Shown here piece by piece: positions 45,701 through 59,117 of a DNA stretch of 64,000 nt; the first letter of the stretch is position 1; the number at the start of each line of letters is the position of its first letter. The position numbers and the translations under genes were made by a program. The stretch spans positions 1-64,000 of the forward strand of contig CM030722.1 in assembly GCA_018127085.1 (NCBI GenBank), given 5' to 3'. Source of the DNA: Pneumocystis sp. 'macacae'. Its lineage: Eukaryota > Ascomycota > Pneumocystomycetes > Pneumocystales > Pneumocystaceae. Under the pieces are notes generated by a model. That model ran no database searches. It was not told the origin of the DNA and saw only the letters and a list, made by a program, of their open reading frames with translations.

Positions 45701-48700
45701 TTAAGAAAATAATGTAAAATCAAGTGCTTTTTCTAAATAAGTTATATTATCATTTATATTATCAAGATTCGATAATTTTAAACCATTAGAATTTAAAGTC
45801 CATTGATGAGTTGTTGATAAATTATTCGGTTGTTCTAACGTAGAATCTGACAATTGCAATCTTGCTTTTACACGAAGAATATGACGAAGACGTTCTCTCC
45901 AATTTGTTATATACTCACCATCTATTTGATGATATATCTGCGAAAAAGTACTAACATGCAAAACAAGATTACGCACAAAAATCGGAAGAGCTTTAGCAGA
46001 AATCATCATAGTTTCCTTTAAAGAAATAATTTCAGATACTCCTGTTTTATGTTGCAATTCTACTAAAAAATATATATCGGACGAGGGCTCATTACAAGAT
46101 AGTATATCATAATTATATCTCGAATTCCGCGATACAACAATATTTATAAAATTAAACTGACCAGGAATTGTATCAAAAATATATGGAGATCCGGAGTCAT
46201 TAAAAATAATATTAACAAAATCATTTCCAATATGTCGCTTTTTTAAAGTACAATTTGGATCTGTTTCTAAATTTGTAGGCATTAATGTACAACAATGATA
46301 AATAATTTGAGTAATTTTATCCTTCCAAAAATATGCAAATTCACCATCATGGTCATTTTCAGAGTCCAAGCCACCAGTATAAATAGTTTTATTCCCTTTT
46401 AAGCGCGTTAGATCACCAAGACCTGCTATAAAATCTAAATATTCTTTTGATCCACATGTATTAGCAAGAATTTCTGATTCTGTACTTTGTCCTGGTGCGA
46501 CATAAACAACTCCAATTTTATGAAAATCAACAACAGGTATCCGATCAAATACGGATAATGTCCGTTTAGTAAACTCATTATCAGCCAAAAGATATGGTTT
46601 AGATTGTTCCAAAAGTTCAGGAAAAATTGATAATTGAAGTAAAATATAACTAGGAAGGAACAAAGGTGATTCTAAAGAAAATGGTTTTGATAATAACTTT
46701 TGAGATTCAGAATTCTCAATATGTAAATCCTGAACAGTATCCAAATTATCTGTATTAATTTCATTATTCATAAATTCTCTTGGTTGGCAAGAAAAATGAA
46801 CAGTACCAGACTATTAGTCTAAAAATACTATTATAATAATCAAAATATACTTACTGATTTCCGTATTGTTAATTCTATTAAATCTGAAGAATTTGCAATA
46901 TCAATTGTTACAAACGAATTCCCATAAAGCCACGTTTTTGAAACAAAAGAAGGATCAGGTGTATAATTAGTTAAACAGCCCTTAATATCTGCATTAGAAT
47001 ATGAAAACCTTAAAAGCATATCATAACATGTCTGACTTTGCTCATCTAAACCATTTTTCAATGGATTAGCAAGTAAAAGTCCCCTAACAATCCATGCAAC
47101 ATACTTTCGTCTTTCTGAAAGTTTCAACGCCAAAAACCATATAGATATTATATTATATGCCAAAATTAAAACATATTGAGACATTTGCATATTAAATGCA
47201 TTAGCCTGACCAAAATCTTTAACATTCTCGAGTCGATCTGAAAGCTGAAACTTTGTAAATGCATTACTATGTTGAATATACTGTAAAGCAATGCCAAAAA
47301 CCCTTCGAAAATCCGCTTCCGTAAAATTTGCATAAACATTTGGTAATTTTGCTAATGATGATAAAAATTCAAGTATATGGATACTTACACTCGAAGATGT
47401 TATTAACTGGGAAAGTTTTACTAAAATTCCAGATAACAATTTACTCATTGATACAGGAAGTTCATGGCAACAAATAGTAAGAGCATGAATACAAGACTTT
47501 GCAGTGTGAGACCATTTCTGTAAACCCATTTGAAAAGAAGCTACGATTTCATCTTCTTCGTTCTTTGTATATTTACTATGATAAGATATTAAGACAGTAA
47601 GTATATCAATCAAAGCAACCATAACATCCGTTTTTCGCAAGTTATTTGGCAAAACCACAGGAGCTAAAACATTATTAAATAGCTGATCAACTATCAATGT
47701 TCTTAATTCTCTAATTTCATGAACTGAGTCACAAAATAAATGCTTGTTTCTTAATTGAGCACTAATATGAACCAAAATATATAAATAAATTTCCCAATCT
47801 TTCTCATTCTTCAAAATATTTACTATAATTTTCAACCATGTTGATATCGGTAAAATCTTATCAACTTCATAACTTTGCTCTAATGCAGCTCCAAATATCA
47901 ATTTATTAAAACTACATGATCTTAAACGAGTAACAAATTCATGAACAGGTAAGATTTCAACGTGTAATTTCTCGGGTATAGTCCATAAAGCATGATATAC
48001 GCGCTTATTTGTTTTAATATTATCATTTATAGAACTTTTTCGAAAAGATTTTTCTAGATTTAGATCTGTTTTTTGCTCAAGTGATAATTCTTTATCAAAT
48101 ATTTCAGATAAATCAGAAGACTCGAATTTTTTATTCCGTTTAAAATCATATGCTAAAGGCAAATTACCAACATCTGATATTAAATAAATAAAATGCGAGC
48201 TATCAGCACGAACTCGCACCAAAATTTGCAAAGCTGCTATCCTGGCATCAGAATTACCTTCAAGATTTGATACGATAGATAAAATTATTTTATATAACTG
48301 AATAAATTTCGCACTATCTTCTATACGTAAATAATAAAGAAGAAGAGTAATCAACCCCTTAGTAGAAGCTAACGCTACCATCTCTTTTTCATCTTTAAAA
48401 ATTACATTTTCGCCTGATATTAATGTAAAAAAATTATCTCTAGAATTTTGCAAAGAAAGAAAATTAAGCTTTTCTATTTGATGAAAAGTAAGAAGTGAAC
48501 ACTTTTCCAAGATCTTAACTGTTTCATTAAAAAACTCATCATTCCCACCACATACTATTTCGACCAATATTTTAATACATTCCAAAATAACAACTTGATC
48601 TTGTTCCTCAAAAAGATTTTCAAACAATGGCAAAAAAACATCATTCATAAGCTTATAAGACAGAGAAGAATCTTCTACAATTGCTATATCCTTTATAAGA

Positions 48701-50268
48701 TTAAGAGCTTTTATTTTAATTTTTGTTGTATGACATGATGACTTAAAAAATGAATGTCCAATAAATATAGAGTTATCTAACCATTTTTCACAATCTTGAT
48801 CACATAAACGATGATTAGAATAATAATCTAATAAAAGCATAGACGTCGACTCGGGTAAATAAGCATGTATTTGAGAAAAATAATGAATCAGTTTCCTCTT
48901 TGGACCAGAATAATATGAATTATTATAAGAATTCTGCAACAAATGAAGAATTTGATTTGTAATCTGAAATAATGATGTATATATATCATCACTAAGTTCA
49001 TCATCACATGACTCTAAGAGTTTTGTTTGAGCAGTAGAATACTGCAAATATTTTGAACATGAAGATAATATTTCAAGTGGCAAATCCCAATCATCATATT
49101 TCATTTGCATTAAAGCATGTTTACAACTAATAAAATCTCTTATAGCCTTTAAAATCTCAAGATCTACTTGTGGAATATTCAAAGAAAGCGCTGATTTATA
49201 CGTTTCCATAATCATTGCTTGAGGAATAGAAGGGAGTGTATTTTGTTCGTCTGTAGTCAAAATCCAAGATAAGAATCGCGCAGCACCTACAATAACATTT
49301 GCATGTAATTTGTTTTTCATTTCAAGAAACTTTTTTAGAGATAAAATTGCATTATATGCTATGTGGCTTTTTAATAAATTTTTCATAATATTCCAAGAAA
49401 TATCTGAAAACTCTAAAACACCAACATTAGTGCTACAAAGAATCTCAATACAATTCGTCAAAGCAGGAACAGGAATACATCCAAAACAAATAACAACATC
49501 TAGAAATTGAATAACATCTTTAATATCACTTTTATGAGTTGTTTTTTTACCAATCCAAGTTACATCATTAATTAACATAACCATATCGGCTTCCTCAAAC
49601 ACAGCATAATGAAACTTAACAATATTCCTTACTAAGCAGAATAAAGTCCCAAGAAGCTGTTCGTAAGGTAAATCGCCATACAAAGGAAGAGATAAAGAAT
49701 ATTTTTTCGAACGATTATTTTCCGCATTTTTAAAACACAAATAAAGCCATGACGATAGTAAACGCATAATATCAGACTCCATAGCAGTAATATCACGCCC
49801 ATCATTAGTCAACACACACATAATGTCTAAACACATGGGAAAATCTTCATTCACATGATGCTGGCGAATATCCTGATAAAACATGTATCGATCTACTGCA
49901 CTCAACTCAGTCTGCGCTTTAATACATGCAGCCATCAATGAAAACCCAGACCGACGCATTTCTAGATCATTTTCTCCTGATATCAAAGCCTTACCCGCCA
50001 TCCATATTTCTGCTGCATTAATTACAACAATTTGTCCTAAAGCTTGACTCAAATGCTCTGCTGCTTGGATAATTTCTTCACGAACATTACTAAATCTCAA
50101 TGTATACACTAAAAGGCCAATATCATGCAGAGAATAAGTACTTAGTGGATTTTCTGATACATTAAGCAAAGATTTCTTTGGTCGACCTAAATTCCGAAAT
50201 GTACTAAACAACCTAGAACCTTTTCCTGAAAACAAAGGACGAGATTCGACATTCATACGCTCATTCAT
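45701..50268 (-). CDS. TSC2: Tuberin (TSC2) homologue, Rheb GTPase-activating protein
   Basis: Subunit of the TSC complex that turns off Rheb and so restrains TORC1 in response to nutrients. Two exons, 50268..46855 and 46810..45701, giving 1507 residues. The long N-terminal part is a helical-repeat scaffold. The C-terminal Rap-GAP-type domain is in exon 2: HKIGVVYVAPGQ, YLDFIAGLGDLTRL, YTGGLDSENDHDGEFAY, KKRHIGNDFVNIIFNDSG and FDTIPGQFNFINIVV. The catalytic Asn-thumb region (NDF/NDSG) is intact, so the GAP is probably active. A single 44-nt intron in 4.5 kb is unusual here. Its start is 210 bases from the importin start on the other strand. Confidence 0.93.
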
Positions 50269-50478
50269 GCATTTACATGTACATCTATAAACTGGTTTAT
50301 ATAATTAATAGGGACAATCGATAGACAGTCGTTAGGGTCGGTAATGAGGGTGCTCATGAAGAGGATAGAAGTGCGTTGACGGGGAACGCGTCAACGTCAA
50401 AAAAAATAGGCAGTGCAGATCAGAAGTTTTTTATAAAAAGGCAAGAAAAAAAGATAAAAACAGTCCACGAAGGTTTAG
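50269..50478. promoter_or_regulatory. Shared TSC2/importin promoter
   Basis: A 210-base divergent promoter. It contains an inverted repeat, CGTTGAC at 50374-50380 and GTCAACG at 50390-50396, enclosing ACGCGT (50386-50391), the core of the MluI cell-cycle box. Confidence 0.4.
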
Positions 50479-53400
50479 ATGGAAGTAATGGATTCTTTCT
50501 CTCATATTATTGGGTTTCTTCGTGAAAGTTTCAACCCAATATCAGCAAAACATGGTAAAGATAAAAAAAATGAAAAAGCAAATGATCTAAAATATAATTA
50601 GCAGAACAGGCTCTACAAATTGAGGAATCAAAAGAGGAATTTGTGGAATCTTTATTGAAGATTATAGCATCAAATCAAACAGACATATCAATACGTCAAG
50701 CGGCTTCTCTTCTTTTCAAAAACTTTATACGAAAAAACTGGAACGTAAAAAGTCTTTCTCTGCACAAGATACATCTTAAATAATCTAGGAAGAAGAAAGT
50801 AGTGTAAAAATAACAGAAAAAAATAGGATCATGATAAAAAAAGAAATAGTTTCATTGATGATATCTATTCCTTCTATTTTGCAATTACAACTCGGAGAAT
50901 CTATTAGCATCATCGCAGAAAGAGATTTCCCCACATCTTGGAATACTCTTATTGATGTTATTTTCATTTTCAAAGAATTATTGCCACATATTGATAATTT
51001 TAGGATCTTATATCTCATCTATCGTCTACAGATATGGTCGTTAATATGGGGATATTGCAAACAGCACATTCCATTTTTAAGAGATGGAGATCGCAGTTCC
51101 GAAGTGATGCTTTATATAGTGAGATTCTATATGTTCTTGAAAGGTTTTGTGTTCCATATATGAATCTTTTTCAAGTAAATATATTTTTCAAATTACATAA
51201 CAATTAATAGGATTTTTAGAGATTAGACGAGTTAATCATGCAAAATTCCGAAAATAAAGATGCATTAAATCTCCTTTTCAAAAATATGGTTTTATGTACA
51301 GAATTATTTTATGATCTTAATTGTCAAGATTTACCGCATTTTTTTGAAGATAATATAGAGCAATGTATGAGTTTATTGCATAAGTATTTAAATTACACGA
51401 ATCCATTATTGATTTTGGAGGTTGGATAAAGATATTATCATTCTATATTCTATGTTTATCTTAGGAGCATGATACGGAGGGTCCATTGGAAAAAGTCAAA
51501 TCTAACATTTGTGAAATTATAGAACTGTATACACAACGTTATGAAGATGTATTTTCAATGCTACCAGACTTCGTAAATACATCATGGAGCTTATTAGCCA
51601 ACACAAGTTTTGAAAAAAAAAATAATATTGTAGACTAATTTTTTTTGCTGAAGTTTAGTCTAATTCAAACTAGCTTATAGAAAAAGTATTAGCATTTTTA
51701 ACATCTGTGGTAAAAATACATCGGTATTCTTATCTTTTTAGATCACAAAATGTTCTTCAACAACTTATTGGGAATGTGATTTTGCCCAACATTTCTTCCC
51801 AAGGTTTAAAAATCCTTAGATGATATATATACATATAATAATCTGGTTCACAGAATTCGACAAAGAACTTTTTGAAGATGATCCAATAGAATTTATTAGA
51901 CGAGATCTTGAAGAATTTGATGTTAATGCAAGAAGAAAAGCTACAACTAATTTAGTTCGGGGATTAGTAGAACAATTTGAATCTGAAATCGTTCCTATTG
52001 TTTTAAATTACATAAACCATTATTTAATTGTAAGAGAAATGTTATTATTATGTTTTTTAAATTGTTTTAGGAATTCCAAAAAGATAAAAAGAAAAACTGG
52101 GAAGCGAAAAATACAGCTATATATCTTTTTTTCTCAATAGCAATAAAAGGCACTGTAAACAAGGTATTACCTAGATATTATCTTTTTTTAATAACATGTA
52201 AGTTGGGTGCAACATCTACCTACTCAATAGTGAATATTGTTGATTTTTTTTCTCAAAATATTATCCAAGATCTTAATACTTCTTTTGAGGAAATTCATGC
52301 TATGTTAAAAATGGTTCTTATAAAATATGTTTATATCTTTAGAAATCAGGTATTTTTTTCTAATTATCACATCTTAAAATATATTTATTAATATAAGTTA
52401 CAAAAAAATCAAATTCTGGGATGCCTTCCATTATTTGTAAATCATCTTAATTTTCCAAATTATGCAGTATATACATATGCAGCAGTTACAATTGAAGCCA
52501 TTTTAAATCTTAGTAAAGAGGATAATTTTATTATTGAAAAAATGGATATTGTTGTACTTTCTAAAGAATTGTTAGAAAATCTTTTTAAATTAATTGAAAA
52601 AGCATCAACACCAGAAAAGTTATCTGAAAATGATTTTTTAATGAAATGTTTGTATTTGACGTTTCTAATAATCTTCTCTAATTTTAAGGTATAATGAGAG
52701 TTATTGCTACTACTAAGGATGGAATAATTCCTTTGTTGGACACTATATCTTCTTACTTACTAAATATTATTGTAGAAATAAGTAAAAACCCTTCTAATCC
52801 AAAATTTAACCATTATGTCTTTGAATCTTTGGCAGCATTGATAAAGTATTATTTTGAATATATTTTCGTAATTAAAACTAGAACTTTATAGGTATGTTAC
52901 TTGTCATTCAAAGGAAATTTTGTTACATTTAGAAAATCGGTTATTTCCATCATTTCAATTAGTTCTTCAAAGAGATGTAGTAGGTATTTTAAAGTTTCCT
53001 AACTTTTTTTTATTAATTATTTCAAAGAATTTATTCCATATATATTTCAAATATTAGCACAGCTTCTTGAATATCATAATTCAAATTTGCCCGATACATA
53101 TAAATCACTTGTTCCACCTATTTTATCTGCATCACTTTGGGATTTTAAAGGTAATATTTAATTATACTCTTTAGTGTTCTAAAACTTAAAAAAGGAAATA
53201 TTCCTGCTTTAGTTCGTTTTCTGCGAGCCATTATATTTCAAAGTCCATCTTTTGTTATAAATAATAATTATTTAGAACAGATTCTTGGGATTTTTCAGAA
53301 ATTGAATTCATCTCGACTTGATGATCATTATGGATTTCAGCTTTTAGAAACTATTTTCTTTTGTCTTCCAACGTAAGATATAATATATATTCACATTGTT

Positions 53401-54168
53401 CCCATTAAATTGGATTTAGGTCTACTATAGAACCTTATACTAAACAAATATTTTTACTCCTTTTAATGCGGCTTAACCAGTCTAGAACCGAAAAATTTGT
53501 TCAGTGTTTTATTCAATTAATTTTCTTTTTGTCTGCAATTGATAAAGAATGCGGGCCAGATTATCCTATAAATATTATTAATAATATACAACAAGGGTTT
53601 GAAGAAATTGCTTTTAAAATATAATAACATGTTTAGATTATTTGAACAAATATTCTCAATGTTCTGTCTACCTGAGGTACAAAAAGTCAAAGCACCTATC
53701 GATCGCAAAGTATGTGCTGTTGGTATGATTAAAATACTTTGTAGAAGTATTGTAATGCAAGAAACAAAAAACTCAGCACTTTGGTAACGTGGAATAATAT
53801 TTTTTTCTACATGTTTTTAACAAGAAAGGTCATCTACATTGGTAACCATTTTAAAACTTCTTGAATTATCATTTGAAATTGTAAAAAACGACGAGATAAT
53901 TGAAATAGATCTCGAAGATATTAACTTTCAAACATGTTTTTCTCCTTTAGCATTCTCTATAAAAGCTAAACAAGATCCGTGCATATCTATTAAAGATCCA
54001 AAAGCATTTCTTGTAGAAGAATTGATAAAGGGAAATTCAATGAATAGAGGAAAAGTATAATCTACATTCCCGTATAGTATTTTTAATCTTGTTTAGTTTT
54101 CTCAGATTATTAACACAATGTCAGATGATGTTAAAACTATTCTAGCCGTATATGGGTGTACTATTTAA
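50479..54168 (+). CDS. Importin-7/8-type karyopherin beta (Nmd5/Sxm1 family)
   Basis: Nuclear transport receptor made of HEAT repeats. Nineteen exons between 50479 and 54168: 50479..50554, 50602..50744, 50789..50956, 51004..51174, 51220..51420, 51465..51629, 51674..51803, 51854..52029, 52071..52163, 52203..52349, 52398..52647, 52689..52845, 52892..52983, 53028..53150, 53195..53372, 53420..53596, 53637..53783, 53829..54054, 54106..54168; 960 residues. Motifs: IRQAASLLFKNFIRKNW in the importin-beta N-terminal domain, MGILQTAHSIFKRWR, LFEDDPIEFIRRDLEEFD, KNWEAKNTAIYLF and GNIPALVRFLRA, in the order of importin-7/8. All exon phases agree. Whether it is Nmd5 or Sxm1 cannot be settled by eye. The most intron-dense gene in the window. 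Confidence 0.92.
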
Positions 54169-54266
54169 ATCAAATATGTACAATATTTCTTTTGGACAAT
54201 ACCAATGATGTAAATCAAAAACTGTATTAATTTTGGCTGATATATATTAGTTTCATATTATAGTAT

Positions 54267-56678
54267 TTACAAAGTATCATAAGATTCAAAAGTTTTCCTC
54301 CTTTTTTTATTCTGTATACAGTACTTTAAAAGTACTAATTGAGCGGACGGTGTAATACCTTGAATTCTTTTGACCTGTGCAAGAGATCGTGGACGCATAA
54401 AACTCAATAACTCTTTTTCTTCTAAGGATAAATTTTTTAATCTAAAAACAATAAGACTATAATTTAATCTATAGTATATATTACGTATTATAATCTATAT
54501 CTGGTGGAAAAATATATTCTTCATCTTTTAAGAGAAAAAATCGATTTATAGATTCTTGTCGAGTCACATATTCAGAATAAATACCTAAATTTTTAATTGA
54601 TGGAAAAGTAATAGAAAAATACCTTCTATATTTAAACGAAAACGGAGGTTAATAGGCAAATCATGCAACATTGGTATAAAATCAAGGAAAGTATCTACAG
54701 TGATGTTTGGATAAGCTAAAAGTTGCATTGCACTAGTTAAATTTAAAAAAATAATTTTAATATTAATTTCTACCTTCTTTTAATTCCATCAGCATTAACA
54801 TATATGTTATGTGATTTCCATTCATGAGGAGATAGAATTAGTTCCTCTAATGCAGCTTTAGCATCCATTAAAAGTTTATGATCTTTCGTAAATTGTTCCC
54901 ATCTGTTTTTAGAAATTATACCCCATTTTTGACCAAGATCAGTTAGTCTAAGGTCAGCATTGTCTGATCTAACACTAAGTCTATATTCATTTCGTGACGT
55001 AAAAATTCTATAAGGTTCTTCTACTCCTTTAGTAACAAGATCATCAATAAGTACACCTATATATGCTGAGCTTCGAGAAATAGTAATTTGAGGAAGATTT
55101 CTTCCAGACAAACTTGCATTAATACCGGCTAATAGGCCCTATAATACATTTAGAAGCATTTATTTTTTTTCCCTTTAAATACCTGAGAAGCAGCTTCCTC
55201 ATATCCTGTTGTTCCATTTATTTGTCCTGCAAGCCATAACCCTTTGATACGTTTTGTTTCAAGAGTTGGGTGAAGTTCTCTAGGATCCACATAATCATAT
55301 TCAACCCCATAACCTGGTCTTAACATAGTTACATTTTCGAGTCCAGGAATACTTTTTAACATTTTAAGCTGAATCTCTTCAGGAAGACTAACACTTATCC
55401 CATTGGGATAAACTATATGACTATCTATACCCTCTGGTTCTAACCATATATGATGATTACGAGATGGAAAACGTGTAACTTTTAATTCTATAGAAGGACA
55501 ATATCTTGGCCCTTTAACATCTTTTTGCACATGAATTGATGTCTGTAAATTATCCTTTACAATTCGGTGAGTTTCTTCAGTAGTATAAGTAGAATAACAT
55601 AAAATATGGTTTTTAACAACATCTAAAGAATTCAAATAACTAAAAGGAACAGGTGGCTCATCACCCAATTGAGGAGTTAAATGTTTATAATTAATAGTTC
55701 TTTTGTCAAGTCTTGGCGGAGTCCCTGTTTTTAAACGTCCTAAACGGAATCCTTTTTTTCTAAAAAAATTACTAATATGAGAAGTTGCAGGTTCTCCAAT
55801 TCTCCCTGAAGAAAATGTTTTTGAACCTAAACATACTAGATAAGAAAAAATGCTAAAGAACCTACCAATATGCACTTCCCCATTCAGAAATGTTCCAGTA
55901 GTTATAATGATATGATTAGTTAATATCTTCTCACCAGAATCTAATTATCATTAAAATTAATTTATAAAATAATATATAATAACCAAGAAGAACACCTGAA
56001 ACACGAAAATTATTCATATTATAGACAGAATCATGCTCAGAAAGTGGGTCAACTAAAATATCTATTGCAGTTCCTTCTAATAACGTCAAATTTTTATAAG
56101 CAGCCAATGCTTCTTGCATATATTTTTTGTAGAGTTGGCGGTCAATCTGAACCCTTGGACCCTTAAAAATAAATAAATACAAATATGTAAATGAAATAAC
56201 AAACCCAAACAGCTGGTCCTTTTGATCGATTAAGCACTTTAAATTGAATACCAGAACGGTCTTTAAGTATATATCAGAACGCAAGCTACTCCATAAAAAT
56301 ACTGACCAGAAATGCGTCCACAAAGACCATCTAAGGCATCAATTTCTCGAACCAAAATTCCTTTACCAATTCCGCCAAACGCTGGATTACATGATGTTTC
56401 TCCTGTTTAGAATGTTAGAAAGAATAAAGATTTCAAAAAAAGAACCAATTTTACTAATATTCTGCGTGAGAATAACTGCATTTAATCCACTCCTTGCAAC
56501 TGCACAAGCGGCTTCACAACCTGCATGACCCCCACCAATTACTACTACTTGAAATGTTCGTATTCCCTCATTAGTACTGAAAAAACGTCTTTGAAGAAAA
56601 AATCTAGTAAATATACCCCCTCTATTTATGTGTAAATTAAAAATTAATATTAATAGAACCCACACTTTCTATTATCAT
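54267..56678 (-). CDS. MTO1: Mitochondrial tRNA uridine 5-carboxymethylaminomethyl modification enzyme
   Basis: FAD protein of the MnmG/GidA family that modifies the wobble uridine of mitochondrial tRNAs. Exons: 56678..56666 (tentative), 56619..56446, 56402..56307, 56260..56205, 56161..55984, 55940..55866, 55826..55183, 55138..54774, 54732..54623, 54584..54485, 54441..54267; about 661 residues. Motifs: the FAD fold [14 protein letters not shown] near residue 30, [12 protein letters not shown], the GidA signature [13 protein letters not shown], and [17 protein letters not shown]. The Arg-rich N-terminus fits a mitochondrial presequence. The 13-nt first exon and its GAG acceptor are the weakest part. 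Its 3' end is 98 bases from that of the importin. Confidence 0.94.
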
Positions 56679-57008
56679 TTTTTAGAAAATTTTTCAAAAA
56701 AATCATTTCATTAAGCATGGCCGTTAAAATACAATTTAAAAATTACAAGTTCATAGATCAGAGAAAAATACATAAATATACGCATATTTATATAAAATAT
56801 TTGTTACACACTCTATAAATAAATTTATTTCATTTTTAAGTAAAAAAATAAAACACGTTGAATCTCTATAAAAACATTCTAACCATCTTTGAATATCAAA
56901 CAGAAAAAAATAAATGTTTTTTTACTCTAAAAACAATATTTTCAAAAGTCAACTAAAATCATCAATAATAAATGTCAAATTACAAAACGAGTCTAACGAC
57001 ATTAAAAA
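56679..57008. other. Divergent intergenic region
   Basis: About 330 very AT-rich bases between the starts of MTO1 and VRG4. No specific element recognised. Confidence 0.5.
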
Positions 57009-58512
57009 ATGATAAAAAATGATATTTTAAAGAAAATTTCGCGGTAAAACAGAAGTTTTTTTGAAAAATCTCATAAAACCATGTAGCTCTCGCACATTAT
57101 CGATTTTAAGCTACTGTATAATTTCAATTCTTGTTTTTTTTTTCTTATTTGTTTTAAAAAAAATGACACTTTTTAGATGACAATTATAAACAAATATGTT
57201 ATTATAAAATATGGGTTTAATCTTAATTTTTTCATATTGACAATGCAAGTACGTTTAGTGCAAAACAATATATATTATATCATATATTATAGCAAATAAC
57301 TAAGTCATTTTATAGTTGTTAATATCTATAGCAATTCTTCAAACGTGCAACATTTTCAAAATCATTTCTTTATCGAGATTTAGTTTTTCTATAATAAAAC
57401 AATGTATATGCATACATATTTAAAATAAGTTTTAAATTATGTTAAGGGTTTCCTATATCATTCTTACTTGTTAGTATGATTTATACAAGCAGCAAAGCGT
57501 CAGTGCCTTATATATGTGCAATAAATGCATTAAAGCGTTCTTTTTCAAAATCTAACCAGAAATAGACTTCAATTTCTTTCAATTCCAATTTATACCATTT
57601 TTAAAAATTTAACAATTATTTTAACTGTTACTACTAAATTTGGTTAACCTATGACTTACATTCCAAGGCATATGGTGAAGTATTTTTGATGGGTGGTACA
57701 GTTACAAAACTCACTTTATTATCTTTTTGTATGATGGTTTTATCTTCTCTTGTTATAGCATGGGAAGATATATATTTTTTACTATCATCTTTATGGATAA
57801 ATCAGCCAATCTCTCAGGAAAATCATCAATTCGTATTCTCTGGATATGTTTGGATGATTATGAATTGTTTTTGTAGCTCAGCATACGTTTTAGGAACACA
57901 AAAAAGAATCAAATCGGGTCATTTTACAGATTTTGATGGTATAATCTTTCTATATTATTACTATTTTTCTAAAACATTTCTTAGCAATGTTTTACAATGA
58001 CTTATTGGGGATTCCATTTCTAATTATTTGCACTTTAATAATAGATGACTGGAGTAAAGAAAATATCTCACGTAATACGTATTTTAAAATTCTATATTAA
58101 TATCGAAGATTAACTTTCATATTAGTTATGGAAAAAGAATAGAGCCGTTTGTTGCAATATTGCTGTCAGGAATCTTTTCTTCAGGAATAGCTTATACATC
58201 TTTATGGTGTATTAGAGTGACATCATCAACAACTTATAGGTATCTTTAATCTATTTTATGTTATAAGTTTTAATTTAATTCCATAGTATGGTTGGCGCAT
58301 TAAATAAGGCATAAACTGAATTAAAATCTATAAAATATTCCTAACTATTTTAGTTACCAATCTCTATTTTCGGCTTAGTTTTTTTCAAAACCCCAGCAAA
58401 TTTTTTAACAATATGTGCTATTATAATAGGTAAAAAGTATTTATATTGCATGTACAATTTACCTTTTACAGGGTTTTTTTCTGGGATTCTTTACACAATT
58501 GGAAAAATGTAA
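57009..58512 (+). CDS. VRG4: Golgi GDP-mannose transporter (Vrg4/Gmt1)
   Basis: Exchanges GDP-mannose for GMP across the Golgi membrane, feeding protein and lipid mannosylation. Twelve exons: 57009..57043, 57087..57132, 57177..57248, 57316..57403, 57447..57498, 57566..57626, 57668..57938, 57985..58078, 58126..58239, 58287..58308, 58354..58429, 58472..58512; 323 residues. Ten hydrophobic helices. Motifs: ILSYCIISILMTIINKYV, WFPISFLLVSMIYTSSKA, YTIFKNLTIILTAYGEV and the GDP-mannose-binding GALNK in SMVGALNKLPIS. The intron after GALNK (58309..58353) begins with GC. The exon carrying GALNK is only 22 nt. The N-terminal exon choice is plausible but less certain than the rest. Confidence 0.9.
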
Positions 58513-58757
58513 ATAAACATTATTTATTAATACATGAATAAGTCCTTTTTTTAAAACTGTGATATCTTTCAATGTTTGTTATCTTTAGATAAAACATATA
58601 TTTTATGATTAAACACATATTTCTAATAACAAAACAAAAACGGTCACTATAACATTTATAAATGATCAATCATATATGTATATCAATGCCATCTAATAAA
58701 TTCCTATTAAAACTTATCTCATAGACTATATTACCGAATATGACTATGAGGAAAACT

Positions 58758-59117
58758 TCATGCTTTTTTTTGAGATTTTAGCGATTGGTACCATTTAATA
58801 GGGTGCGTATTATAAATAGGCCAGGGTGGAACAATGACCTTACAAATTAGTCGGAAAAATAATTTGTTTAGAAAATCTTTTTACTAAGAGCGATACTGAA
58901 ATTCCAACAATGAATATATAGAGAGTAACCATTAAGTTTTGTAGAAAAAAACCAGCAATATACGCAATTACCTATAAATATTATCAATCTGACATCTTTT
59001 CAATTTCAAAGGGAATATAACCGAAAAAACGACAACAATTACGTTAGCAAGAATTTCTGATGTCGTTTGACCTTCATAATCAATATGTCCATAGACTAAT
59101 TTATTGAATTTTTTCAT
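58758..59117 (-). CDS. SPC1: Signal peptidase complex subunit 1
   Basis: Small ER membrane subunit that helps the signal peptidase distinguish signal peptides from membrane anchors. Model: exons 59117..59022, 58971..58885 and 58838..58758, giving 87 residues. Motifs: HIDYEGQ before the first helix, AYIAGFFLQNLMVTLYIFIV spanning the hairpin, and VPPWPIYNTHPIKW after the second helix, all diagnostic of the SPC12 family. An in-frame upstream ATG would add six residues (MFLFLK). Lies tail-to-tail with VRG4. Confidence 0.9.
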
